From assembly GCA_028821235.1 (NCBI GenBank), contig JAPPGV010000128.1:1-43821 (forward strand): a stretch of 43,821 bases of DNA, read 5' to 3'. How positions within the stretch are numbered: position 1 is the stretch's first letter; every line of letters begins with the position of its first letter. Source of the stretch: a bacterium (lineage in GTDB: Bacteria; Actinomycetota; Acidimicrobiia; Spongiisociales; Spongiisociaceae). The notes beneath the pieces are model-generated. The model worked only from the letters and a program-made list of their open reading frames with translations. It was not told where the DNA came from and did no database searches. Below, in pieces: positions 17,594 to 25,597 of this stretch. A program made the position numbers and the translations under genes.

Positions 17594-18612
17594 TGACCAC
17601 CGACCTCACATTGCCTCCCGACCGCGGCAGAGACGTAACCTCGCCACTGATCGAGGTGCGCGGACTCTCGGTCTCGTTCCAGACGCACGGGGGAATCCTG
17701 CCTGCGGTCGAGGATGTGAGCTTCACCCTCTACCCCGGCGACATACTGGGCGTGGTGGGCGAGTCAGGTTCCGGGAAGACCGTGACGGTCTCCTCCCTGA
17801 TGGGATTGCTTCCGGAAAGCGCTCGCGTGACCGCCGGTGAGGTCCTCTACGGCGGGAGGAACCTGCTGGAACTCTCCGAGACGGCACTGGAGATCGTCCG
17901 GGGCGAGGAGATCGCCATGGTCTTCCAGGATCCGATGACCTCACTGAACCCGGTCATGCGGGTGGGACACCAGATCTCCGAGGCCCTCCGTATCCACGGT
18001 GCCTCGCGTGGCGAAGCCCGTGTGCGGGCCCTCGAGCTGCTGGAACTTGTGGGCATTCCCAACCCGCGAGAGCGTATCCGCCAGTTTCCCCACGAGATGT
18101 CAGGCGGCATGCGGCAGAGGGTCGTGATCGCCATAGCTATCGCCAACCGGCCGTCCGTCCTGATCGCCGACGAGCCGACGACAGCCCTCGACGTGACGAT
18201 CCAGGCCCAGGTGCTGGAGGTGCTGGCCGCCGGATGCCGCGCCACGGGAGCTTCGATGATCCTGGTCACCCACGACCTGGGGGTGATCGCCGAGGTGGCG
18301 GACCGGGTGGCGGTCATGTACGCCGGGCGGATCGTCGAGACCGGAACGGTGGAGACGATCTTCCAGCGGCCCCGCCATCCGTACACCATCGGGCTGTTCT
18401 CCAGCCTCCCCCGCCTGGACGGAGAGCTGGGACGGTTGGCGCCCATCCCGGGCACCCCTCCCACCTTGGCTGCCCGACCCCCGGGATGCGCCTTCCACCC
18501 CAGGTGCTTCCTTTCGGGGGGGAGGAGCGAGTGCCGGGCCCGGATCACCGACCTTGCGCCTCTGGGATCCGGCCACACCGCTGCCTGCCACTTTATCTCG
18601 GAAACTGCCTGA
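17593..18612 (+). CDS. Dipeptide/oligopeptide-type ABC transporter ATPase (DppD/OppD family)
   Basis: A 339-residue ATPase with Walker A GESGSGKT, FQDPMTSLNPVM, signature MSGGMRQRVVIAIAIA, Walker B VLIADEPTTALD and switch LVTHDLGVIAE. The C-terminal OppD/DppD extension is present: RHPYTIGLFSSLPRL, then a Cys pattern in GCAFHPRC...C...C. Its ATG overlaps the preceding stop as TGATG. It belongs with the binding protein (18757) and permeases (20839, 21780). The usual partner ATPase (DppF/OppF) is missing from the operon, so this ATPase may work as a homodimer or borrow a partner coded elsewhere. Confidence 0.94.
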   Translation: MTTDLTLPPDRGRDVTSPLIEVRGLSVSFQTHGGILPAVEDVSFTLYPGDILGVVGESGSGKTVTVSSLMGLLPESARVTAGEVLYGGRNLLELSETALEIVRGEEIAMVFQDPMTSLNPVMRVGHQISEALRIHGASRGEARVRALELLELVGIPNPRERIRQFPHEMSGGMRQRVVIAIAIANRPSVLIADEPTTALDVTIQAQVLEVLAAGCRATGASMILVTHDLGVIAEVADRVAVMYAGRIVETGTVETIFQRPRHPYTIGLFSSLPRLDGELGRLAPIPGTPPTLAARPPGCAFHPRCFLSGGRSECRARITDLAPLGSGHTAACHFISETA

Positions 18613-18641
18613 AGTACCTCCACGACTCCGGCCCGCGCCAA

Positions 18642-18670
18642 TTGCCGACCCCCCGGCGCCGGGCTATGTT
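18642..18670 (+). promoter_or_regulatory. Candidate promoter before the family-5 binding protein
   Basis: TTGCCG (18642-18647) and TATGTT (18665-18670) have a 17-base spacer. A promoter here would let the binding protein be made in excess over the upstream ATPase. It is followed by an ~85-nt leader with GAGGAG ahead of the double ATG. Confidence 0.4.
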
Positions 18671-18756
18671 CACCTAGGTGGCCCTGCCGGCCGGGTGCGG
18701 GCGGGATCACCATGCTCGAGGGGTGAACCCCTACAGACTGGCAAACCGAGGAGCAA

Positions 18757-20718
18757 ATGATGAAGAGACTCGCCGGTAGGTCTCTGGTCACCGTATTCGT
18801 GGTCCTGACCATGCTGGCAGCCGCGTGCGGTGGCGAGGAGGACACTTCCGCCGCGGACGAGGCGGCCGCCCAGGCGCAAACTCAAGCCGCCGCGGCCCAG
18901 GCCGAGGCCGACGCCGCCAAGGCCGACGCCGATGCGGCAGCCGCAGCCCTGGCCGAAGCCGAGGCCGAACTGGAAGCCGCCCAGATGGCGGCCGCGGAGG
19001 CCATGGAAGGCGACGAGGCCGCTCAGGCTGCGCTGGCCGAAGCCGAGGCTGCCAAGGCCGATGCCGAGATGGCCGCCGAAGAAGCCCAGATGACCGCGGA
19101 AGAAGCCCAGATGGCGGCCGAAGAAGCCGAGATGACCGCCGAAGAAGCCCAGATGGCGGCCGAAGAAGCCCAGATGACCGCCGAAGAAGCCCAGATGCAG
19201 GTCGAGGAGTTGATGAGCGGCGGCACGATCGTGTTCGGGACCAACCAGGAGCCGTCCCAGCTGGACGCCTTCGCCTCCACCACGGTCAACGACCAGGCGG
19301 TTGTGGCGCAGATCTACGAGACGCTGGTGATCCTGGGCCAGGGCAGGCAGATCCACGCCGGCCTGGCAACCAGTTGGAGTCTCAGCCCCGACGCCATGAG
19401 CGTGCGCTTCAACCTCCGGGAGGGGGTCACCTTCCACAACGGTGATCCGCTCAACGCCCAGGTGGTGAAGGCCCACTTCGACCGGATGAAGGGCGACGTC
19501 TCCGGATCGCAGACCGCCCTGATCGCCACCAACTACCAGGACACCGTGGTCATCGACGACCACACGGTGGAGTTGGTCTTCTCGGCGCCCGTGCCCGACA
19601 TCCTGATCGATCTCGCCGCTCCCGGAGCGGCCATCACGAACGCCGCGGCAGTGGAGGCCCTGGGTGACGACGCCGGCCAGCAGCCGATCGGGACCGGACC
19701 GTTCATCTTCGAAGAGTGGGTGGAGGGAAGCCACATCTCCCTCGTTCGCAACCCGGACTGGACTTGGGGTGAGTTCTCCTTCTACGGAACCACCGGACCG
19801 GCCCGCGCCGAGCGCCTGATCTTCCGCTTCATCCCGGACGACCAGACCCGCACCGCGGCCCTGTCCACAGGGGAGATCCACTTCCTGGACCTGGTCCCGT
19901 TCCAGAACATCGCACCCCTGGAGCAACTGGACGGGGTGACCGTGGAAGGTTTCTCACTCCCCGGTCTGCCGCAGGTCAACTACATCAGCCCGGCCATCTC
20001 GCCCACTTCGGACATCCGGGTGCGCAAGGCAATCCTGCACGCGGTCGACCAGGATGAGATCGTCAAGCTGGTGTTCTTCGGCAAGGCGCCCAGGGCTTAC
20101 GGTCCGCTCTCCAGCGACTTCGCCGAGTACGACCCGATCGTGGAGACCTACTACCCCTACGACCCGGATCTCTCGGCACAGCTGCTGGACGAGGCGGGTT
20201 GGACGCTGGGCGGCGACGGCCTCCGGAGCAAGGACGGCGAGACCCTCCGGGCCCGCATCATCGAGAACCGCAGCTGGAACCCATGGGTGACCCTGTTGCA
20301 GGACCAGTTGCGCAAGATCGGTTTCGACGCCGAGGTGATCACGCTCGAGGGCGGCGGCTACTTCCAGGGGACCGGCGAGACCATCTACGAGCTCGCCTCG
20401 ATGGGCGATGTGTTCGGATCGCCCGCCACCCTCCGGCGGGACTTCCATTCCACGTCGATTGGACCGGGCAATATAAACGTCGGGCACATCGACGATCCGC
20501 AGTTGGACGCCCTACTCGATGCGGCGTCGGTGGAGACGAACCTGGGGGTCCGGGCCGATATCCTGTCCCAGGTGCAGCGCTACATCATGGATCAGGCCTA
20601 CATAGTCCCGATCATCGAGTTGCATTTCTTCACGGCGTTCTCGAACGACCTGAGCGGGTTCTCGGTCGACGGAACCGGTTTCTACAAGTACTTCGGAGGT
20701 GCTTCGCTCAGCCAGTAA
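18757..20718 (+). CDS. ABC substrate-binding lipoprotein (SBP family 5) on a coiled-coil stalk
   Basis: Residues 1-24 form a lipoprotein signal peptide ending LAAAC. Residues ~33-152 are almost purely Ala, Glu, Gln, Asp and Met with regular heptads, a long predicted coiled coil. The family-5 (Dpp/Opp) fold starts near residue 157 with GTIVFGTNQEPSQLD and continues through LVILGQGRQIHAGLATSW, YTVRFNLREGVTFHNGDPL-like text and PIGTGPFIFEEW. Normal family-5 proteins pass from the lipid anchor to the domain through a short linker, so the ~120-residue stalk is unusual. It should deliver a peptide or similar solute to the permeases downstream. GAGGAG sits three bases before ATG 18757 and six before ATG 18760, so the second ATG may be the true start. 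A second, unrelated binding protein at 23625 has the same design. Confidence 0.93.
   Translation: MMKRLAGRSLVTVFVVLTMLAAACGGEEDTSAADEAAAQAQTQAAAAQAEADAAKADADAAAAALAEAEAELEAAQMAAAEAMEGDEAAQAALAEAEAAKADAEMAAEEAQMTAEEAQMAAEEAEMTAEEAQMAAEEAQMTAEEAQMQVEELMSGGTIVFGTNQEPSQLDAFASTTVNDQAVVAQIYETLVILGQGRQIHAGLATSWSLSPDAMSVRFNLREGVTFHNGDPLNAQVVKAHFDRMKGDVSGSQTALIATNYQDTVVIDDHTVELVFSAPVPDILIDLAAPGAAITNAAAVEALGDDAGQQPIGTGPFIFEEWVEGSHISLVRNPDWTWGEFSFYGTTGPARAERLIFRFIPDDQTRTAALSTGEIHFLDLVPFQNIAPLEQLDGVTVEGFSLPGLPQVNYISPAISPTSDIRVRKAILHAVDQDEIVKLVFFGKAPRAYGPLSSDFAEYDPIVETYYPYDPDLSAQLLDEAGWTLGGDGLRSKDGETLRARIIENRSWNPWVTLLQDQLRKIGFDAEVITLEGGGYFQGTGETIYELASMGDVFGSPATLRRDFHSTSIGPGNINVGHIDDPQLDALLDAASVETNLGVRADILSQVQRYIMDQAYIVPIIELHFFTAFSNDLSGFSVDGTGFYKYFGGASLSQ
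19075..19200 (+). repeat. Six tandem 21-bp units coding coiled-coil heptads
   Basis: Six units of 21 bp code AEEAQMT, AEEAQMA, AEEAEMT, AEEAQMA, AEEAQMT and AEEAQMQ. Each unit is one heptad, so gain or loss of a unit keeps both frame and coiled-coil register. The units differ by only a few bases. The 5' part of the stalk (about 18853-19074) is more degenerate Ala/Glu sequence. Confidence 0.9.
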
Positions 20719-20772
20719 GAGCTTGACTTGAAGACCGGGCATGTTGAGGGTGTCGTTTCCGATCGGCGCCCC

Positions 20773-20809
20773 GGTGTGCGGCAGGGCTGAAAGCACCCTG
20801 CCGCACACC
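20773..20809 (+). terminator. Strong hairpin between binding-protein and permease genes
   Basis: GGTGTGCGGCAGGG (20773-20786) pairs perfectly with CCCTGCCGCACACC (20796-20809) across a 9-base loop. There is no U-tract, so it is more likely an mRNA-stabilising or partial-attenuation structure that keeps binding-protein levels above permease levels. It lies 55 bp after the binding-protein stop and 30 bp before the permease start. Confidence 0.6.
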
Positions 20810-20838
20810 TTGCCGTCACGGCCGGGGCGGTCCGAGGA

Positions 20839-21771
20839 GTGCTGAGGTACGTCCTCGGCCGGATGACCCTGACCGTCCCGGTCCTGATCGGGGCGGCGGT
20901 CCTGATCTTCCTGCTCATGCAGTTGGTGCCGGGAGACGCGGTCTCGGCCGTCATGGCCGGAGGAGCGAAGCTCAGTCCCGAGCAGCAGCTGCAGATGCGA
21001 GAGGCCCTCGGCCTCAACCGGCCGCTGCTGGTCCAGTTGGGCGACTACCTATGGGGACTGGTTCAGGGAGATCTGGGCCGTTCGACCCGTTCCGACCGCA
21101 GCGTCCTCTCCCTGGTCGGCGCGCAGATTCCGTCCACGCTGATTCTGGTGGCCGCCGGGATGACGGTGGCGATCCTCATCGGGGTGCCCCTCGGGGTGGT
21201 GGCGGCCCGGCATCGCAACAGCTTGATCGACACCATGGCCATGGGAACGGCGGTGTTGGGACTGTCCGTACCGCAATTCTGGTTGGGGCTCATGCTCATC
21301 TTTCTGTTTGCGGTGAACCTGGGATGGTTCCCGGCCCTGAGTTCCGGGGGATTCGACGGGCTGGTGCTGCCATCTGTGGCGTTGGGTGTCGCCGAGGCGG
21401 CGGTGCTGGCTCGGCTAGTCAGAAGCAGCCTGATCGATGCGCTGGAACAGGACTACATAGCCACCGCCCGGGCCAAGGGCGCCTCCGACCGCCGGGTTAC
21501 CTGGCGGCACGGGCTGCGCAACGCCCTGGTACCGGTGGTGACGATGATCGGGCTCCAGGTCGGGAACCTGCTGGGTGCTGCGGTGGTCATCGAGATGCTG
21601 TTCGCCCGCCAGGGCCTCGGCCAGTTGGTGGTGAACAGCATCCTGCGCCGTGACCTACCCGTGCTGCAGGGCTCGATCCTCATCCTTGCCTCGATCTTCG
21701 TGGTGATCAACGTGGTCGTCGACATCCTCTACAAGTTCCTCGATCCCCGCGTCAAGCTGGGCACGGCCTGA
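20839..21771 (+). CDS. Dipeptide-type ABC transporter permease (DppB family)
   Basis: A 310-residue inner-membrane protein with about six transmembrane segments. It has the family start YVLGRMTLTVPVLIGAAVLIF, the QLVPGDA motif, LGLNRPLLVQLGDYLWGLVQGDLG, and the coupling region YIATARAKGASDRRVTWRHGLRNAL. It pairs with the next gene to form the channel. The start is GTG 20839, immediately after GAGGA. The gene ends eight bases before the next start. Confidence 0.93.
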   Translation: MLRYVLGRMTLTVPVLIGAAVLIFLLMQLVPGDAVSAVMAGGAKLSPEQQLQMREALGLNRPLLVQLGDYLWGLVQGDLGRSTRSDRSVLSLVGAQIPSTLILVAAGMTVAILIGVPLGVVAARHRNSLIDTMAMGTAVLGLSVPQFWLGLMLIFLFAVNLGWFPALSSGGFDGLVLPSVALGVAEAAVLARLVRSSLIDALEQDYIATARAKGASDRRVTWRHGLRNALVPVVTMIGLQVGNLLGAAVVIEMLFARQGLGQLVVNSILRRDLPVLQGSILILASIFVVINVVVDILYKFLDPRVKLGTA

Positions 21772-21779
21772 GGACCGGC

Positions 21780-22664
21780 ATGCTGGACACCGCCCCGGCT
21801 CCCGTCCCCCTGGAGCAGACCTCGGTCCATATCTGGCGGAGGTTGATCTCCCACCGCTCGGTCCTGGTGGGAGGATCGCTCTTCCTCGTAGTACTGGCAG
21901 CCGCGCTGTTCGCCGGCTGGATCGCCCCCTACGGTCCGGTGGACACCGACCCCGACGTCGCCCTGCAGCCCCCCAGCTGGGCGCATCTGATGGGGACCGA
22001 CCACTTCGGTCGGGACGTGCTGAGCCGGGTGATCCACGGAGCGCGGCCATCTCTGGTAATGGGTGTGGCGCCCATGCTCATCTCGTCGGTCGTCGGTACC
22101 ACGCTCGGGATGCTGTTCGGCTACTACGGACGGTGGGCCGATCTGGTGCTGACCCGGTTCGTGGACATCGCCCTGGCGTTCCCCCCCATCCTCCTGGCCC
22201 TCACGGTGATAGCCGTTCTGGGTCCCGGCCTGTGGAGTATCGCCCTCGCCCTCGGACTTTCGGGAATCCCCTTCTACATCCGCATGGCCAGGGGTCAGGT
22301 CATCCAGGCGAAGGAGGCGCCATTCGTGCAGACGGCCATCGCCATCGGCGCCGGGGACCTGCGGGTCATGTTCCGCCACATCATCCACCGGGTGATCCCG
22401 CCGATCCTGGTGATGATGACCATTCATGTGGCCGGGGCCATCCTCGCCGGAGGGGCGCTCAGCTTCCTGGGGCTGGGAATTCCCCCGCCCAGTCCTGAGT
22501 GGGGAACCATGATCCAGGACGGTCGCCAGTTCATAGCCCTCTCCTGGTGGATGGCCGTCTTCCCGGGAGTCGCCTTGGCCGTGACCGTCTTCGCCACCAA
22601 CCTGCTGGGGGACGGCTTGCGGGATGTGCTGGATCCGAGATCCAAAGGAGAGCAGATCAGATGA
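21780..22664 (+). CDS. Dipeptide-type ABC transporter permease (DppC family)
   Basis: A 294-residue permease with the DppC landmarks: N-terminal cytoplasmic leader, WIAPYGPVDTD, HLMGTDHFGRDVLSRVIHGAR, IALAFPPILLALTVIA, IRMARGQVIQAKEAPFVQTA (coupling helix) and LSFLGLGIPPPSPEWG. It is coupled to the next SDR gene, whose ATG overlaps this stop by four bases (ATGA). It forms the second half of the channel with the DppB-like protein. Confidence 0.93.
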   Translation: MLDTAPAPVPLEQTSVHIWRRLISHRSVLVGGSLFLVVLAAALFAGWIAPYGPVDTDPDVALQPPSWAHLMGTDHFGRDVLSRVIHGARPSLVMGVAPMLISSVVGTTLGMLFGYYGRWADLVLTRFVDIALAFPPILLALTVIAVLGPGLWSIALALGLSGIPFYIRMARGQVIQAKEAPFVQTAIAIGAGDLRVMFRHIIHRVIPPILVMMTIHVAGAILAGGALSFLGLGIPPPSPEWGTMIQDGRQFIALSWWMAVFPGVALAVTVFATNLLGDGLRDVLDPRSKGEQIR

Positions 22665-23434
22665 CAGCGAACAGAGTGGCCGTGGTGACCGGCGCCGCCT
22701 CCGGAATAGGGCGGGGTTGCGCCCTGCGGCTGGCCGCCGACGGGTACCGGGTGGCGGTAGTGGACATCGACGCGGACGGCGGCCGGCGCGTGACAGACCG
22801 TCTGACTGGCAAGGGAGCCGATGCTTTCTTCCTGGAGGTCGACGTTGGGGAACCCGATGCGTTCGAGGTGATCGTCTCGGCGGTTGCGGACCGCTGGGAC
22901 GCCCTGCACGTGCTGGTGAACAACGCAGGGCTCGACTACAACGAGCCGCTCTCCGAGATGACCGTCGAGGCCTGGGACCGTTGCATTGCCGTGGACCTGC
23001 GCAGCGTCGCCTTCTCCGCCCAGGCCGCTTCCGGAGTCATGCAGCGTTCGCGCGGGGGAAGCATCATCAACATCGCCTCGGTGATGGCCTGGTACACCTT
23101 TCCCAACTATTCTGCCTACACCGCTTCCAAGGCCGGTCTGATAGGCCTCACAAGAACGCTTGCCCTGGAACTGGGACCGCTCGGTATACGGGTGAACGCC
23201 ATCGCGCCGGGATTCATCGACACGGGCGCATGGGAGCGGGTCCTCGCAACCCTGGACAACGTCGAGGAATTCGCCGCTTCGGTCTCGGCGTTGCATCCCG
23301 TGGGCCGCCGGGGCAATCCGTCCGACATCGCCGGGGCCGTGGCGTTCCTGGCCGGGGAAGACGCCTCGTTCGTCACCGGCCACACCCTGGTCGTGGACGG
23401 AGGCCTGACCTCGCAGTTGCGAACCCCTGCCTAG
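22661..23434 (+). CDS. Short-chain dehydrogenase/reductase (SDR), second copy
   Basis: A 257-residue SDR with TGAASGIGRG, VDIDADG, VNNAGLDYNE, catalytic serine in IINIASVMAWYTFPNYS, YTASK, IAPGFIDTGAW and FVTGHTLVVDGG. Chain length and motifs are those of FabG-like classical SDRs. The ATG overlaps the permease stop as ATGA. It closes the operon that began with another SDR (15395). The two enzymes are only distantly alike, which suggests two steps on the imported compound rather than duplication. Confidence 0.92.
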   Translation: MTANRVAVVTGAASGIGRGCALRLAADGYRVAVVDIDADGGRRVTDRLTGKGADAFFLEVDVGEPDAFEVIVSAVADRWDALHVLVNNAGLDYNEPLSEMTVEAWDRCIAVDLRSVAFSAQAASGVMQRSRGGSIINIASVMAWYTFPNYSAYTASKAGLIGLTRTLALELGPLGIRVNAIAPGFIDTGAWERVLATLDNVEEFAASVSALHPVGRRGNPSDIAGAVAFLAGEDASFVTGHTLVVDGGLTSQLRTPA

Positions 23435-23513
23435 CTGGGGTTGCAAGGGCTCCGATCGCGCAGTCCTGAGGAAAACTGTGCCTGCTTTGCGATTCGAGGG
23501 CTCCATTCGCTAT

Positions 23514-23549
23514 ATATATGTGGTCCGAGTGATATATGTGGTCCGAGTG
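23514..23549. repeat. Two exact 18-bp direct repeats upstream of the NitT/TauT-type operon
   Basis: ATATATGTGGTCCGAGTG occurs twice back to back (23514-23531, 23532-23549), about 75 bp before the binding-protein start. Two identical 18-bp sites side by side are typical of tandem operators or activator sites. The AT-rich half could also supply a -10 element. Confidence 0.75.
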
Positions 23550-23582
23550 TTGCAGGCTCGACGCACGTCACTCTGGATTCGT

Positions 23583-23595
23583 GTGCCATTGGCAC
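23583..23595. promoter_or_regulatory. Perfect palindrome in the leader of the NitT/TauT-type operon
   Basis: GTGCCA-T-TGGCAC is a perfect 6+6 bp inverted repeat about 30 bases before the ATG. It could be an operator or a small leader hairpin close to the GGGAGGAA ribosome site. Confidence 0.4.
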
Positions 23596-23624
23596 GACAA
23601 GCAAGCGAACGGGAGGAAGCCCGA

Positions 23625-25427
23625 ATGAAGAGATTTGCAGGTGTCATCGTACTGATGACCGTCCTTGCGTTGCTGGCCTCGGCCTGTGGCGACGACGGCG
23701 CCGCGGAGGAAGCCGAAGCTGCTGCGGCCGCTGCCGAGGCTGCCGCGGCCCAGGCTGCCGCCGACGCCGCCGCGCAGGCTGACGCTGCCGCAGCCGCCCA
23801 GGCTGCTGCCGACGACGCCGCCGCCGAAGCAGCTGCCGCCCAGGCCGCCCTGGAGCAGGCGCAGGCTGATCTGGAGGCCACCATGGCCGCTGCCGAAGCG
23901 GGCGACGCAGAGGCACAAGCGGCTTTGGAAGCGGCTGAGATGAAGGCCGAAGAAGCCTCCATGATGGCCGAAGAAGCCGAGATGAAGGCCGAAGAAGCCT
24001 CCATGATGGCCGAAGAAGCCGAGATGGCGCTGGCCGAGTCGATGATGGTGGAGGCACCCGAGATCCGTGCCGCCGAGGTTCGCATGGGCATCTACCCCTG
24101 CTGCGCCGACCTTGCCTACTGGCAGATCCCGATCGAGCTGGGATGGTGGGAGGAATGGGGTATCACCATCACTCCTAACCAGCCGACCTATCACTACTTC
24201 ACCGCCTCCCAGGAGATCGTTCCCTGGTTGGAGCGTGGTGACGGCGATGTTGCGCAGGGTTGGGTCCCTGGCGTCTTCGGAACCCTGGAGACCTTCGGTC
24301 AGACCATTCCGCCCATCCACTTTGCTGACATCTACGTCGGCTACGCCATCCTGGTGGCCCCGGACAGCGAGGCCAAGACGGCAATCGAGTTCATGGACGA
24401 GGGCATGAGCTTCACGGAGGCGGCCACGGCTGCGGTACAGCAGTTGGTCGGTAAGGAAGTCCATATCCCGCCGCACAGCACGACGCAGTCCCAGTACTCG
24501 GATGCCTTCTTCGCCTACCTGCCCCAGTGGTGGGAGGACGTAGTCGAGGACATTCCGGCCCTGGACGGCGAAGGCAACCCCTTGGTCCTCCTAGGCCGGG
24601 ACGGGTCTCCGGTACTTGATGACGCCGGAAACGCGCAGCCCATCCGCATCACCACCAACGACTGGCGTAACTACTCCACTCCGGTGTACGTGGATGACCC
24701 GACCATCGTGCAGCTCTCCGCACAAGCGGGCCGGATCGAGTTCGCCATGCCCTATGGCGCTCCGACCCTGGTGCAGATGATGCGCAACGGGTGGGATCCG
24801 CTGATCAACTTCGCCATGATGTACGAGCACGACGCCCTGTCACAGCAGACCGCGATCGCCTCGTCCACCGTTGGTGGCACCGGCCTTTTGGCTCGCCGCG
24901 AATGGGTCGAGGAGAACAAGGACCTCGCATATCGGGTCGTCGCGATGGCGAACCGTATTCTCGCCTATCTCGAGGATCCCGCGGTCCAGGAGACGGGTTG
25001 GGAGATCGAGGCCAACATCATCAACGAGAAGCGCGGCATCACCATGGAACCTGAGGATATCGGGGTGATCTGGGATACGATCGATCCGTCCTTCAACTGG
25101 GAAGACCAGGAAGCTCTGTGGGATCTGAGCTTGCCGAGCTACCACCCCGAGACGGTGTTCCGCACCCAGATCGAGGCTCTGAAGGCGAGGGGAGTCCTGT
25201 CCGAGACTTACGACACTCAGGCGGGATTGGAAGAGTTCCTGCTGGCCCAGGAGATCTACTACGACCTCAAGGGCATGCAGGATCGCTCCGATGACCTGTT
25301 CGCTCGGGCGAGCGGCATGGACCTGTCGGCCAGCCAGCAGGCTCTGATCGACCAGGCCCAGGCCCTCTACGACAACTACAACTTCTACGACAGTCTTCGC
25401 TTCCTTGAGGCGGCCCTGATCGGCTAG
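23625..25427 (+). CDS. NitT/TauT-type ABC substrate-binding lipoprotein on a coiled-coil stalk
   Basis: The start is ATG 23625 with GGGAGGAA six bases upstream, giving a signal peptide with lipobox LLASAC (Cys21). Residues ~24-145 are Ala/Glu/Gln/Met-rich and predicted to be a coiled coil; the last part consists of AEEASMM/AEEAEMK heptads. The binding domain begins near EIRAAEVRMGIYPCCADLA and resembles the NitT/TauT (sulfonate, nitrate, thiamine-precursor) type: YWQIPIELGWWEEWGITIT, LERGDGDVAQGWVPG, VGYAILVAPDSEAK. It is much longer than usual (600 versus ~330 residues) because of the stalk and a C-terminal extension. The substrate is not evident. Transporter genes follow directly. Confidence 0.9.
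   Translation: MKRFAGVIVLMTVLALLASACGDDGAAEEAEAAAAAAEAAAAQAAADAAAQADAAAAAQAAADDAAAEAAAAQAALEQAQADLEATMAAAEAGDAEAQAALEAAEMKAEEASMMAEEAEMKAEEASMMAEEAEMALAESMMVEAPEIRAAEVRMGIYPCCADLAYWQIPIELGWWEEWGITITPNQPTYHYFTASQEIVPWLERGDGDVAQGWVPGVFGTLETFGQTIPPIHFADIYVGYAILVAPDSEAKTAIEFMDEGMSFTEAATAAVQQLVGKEVHIPPHSTTQSQYSDAFFAYLPQWWEDVVEDIPALDGEGNPLVLLGRDGSPVLDDAGNAQPIRITTNDWRNYSTPVYVDDPTIVQLSAQAGRIEFAMPYGAPTLVQMMRNGWDPLINFAMMYEHDALSQQTAIASSTVGGTGLLARREWVEENKDLAYRVVAMANRILAYLEDPAVQETGWEIEANIINEKRGITMEPEDIGVIWDTIDPSFNWEDQEALWDLSLPSYHPETVFRTQIEALKARGVLSETYDTQAGLEEFLLAQEIYYDLKGMQDRSDDLFARASGMDLSASQQALIDQAQALYDNYNFYDSLRFLEAALIG
23946..24029 (+). repeat. Four 21-bp heptad units (two 42-bp repeats) in the second stalk
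   Basis: Units code AEEASMM, AEEAEMK, AEEASMM and AEEAEMA. The first 42 bp are repeated almost exactly. The codon string GCC-GAA-GAA-GCC is the same as in the stalk at 19075-19200, though the two binding domains belong to different families. Confidence 0.88.
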
Positions 25428-25450
25428 TCTCATCCGCCGAAGACAACGTG

Positions 25451-25514
25451 ACTTGCCTGGTGCAGGCAAGTGAGAAGGACCGACGCGGGGTCGGATCGCC
25501 ATCCGGCCCCGCGT
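25451..25514 (+). terminator. Two hairpins between binding-protein and permease genes
   Basis: ACTTGCCTG-gtg-CAGGCAAGT (25451-25471) is followed by ACGCGGGG (25483-25490) pairing with CCCCGCGT (25507-25514), with an inner CGGAT/ATCCG stem. No long U-tract follows. The position right after a binding-protein gene parallels the hairpin at 20773-20809 and suggests partial termination or protection of the upstream mRNA. Confidence 0.55.
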
Positions 25515-25597
25515 TGGCTTGTGGACTAGAGACCAACCAGATCACCCTCCCAAGAGCGCTCCGTCAGTCGCCACTACGTAAAGGGGCTTGAGATCCA

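Noticed and set aside
18670-19926. Minus-strand frame with glycine-rich repeats (LGFFGGHLGFFGRH type)
   Set aside because: Reverse reading of the 21-bp heptad units of the binding-protein stalk; the repeat pattern is a by-product.
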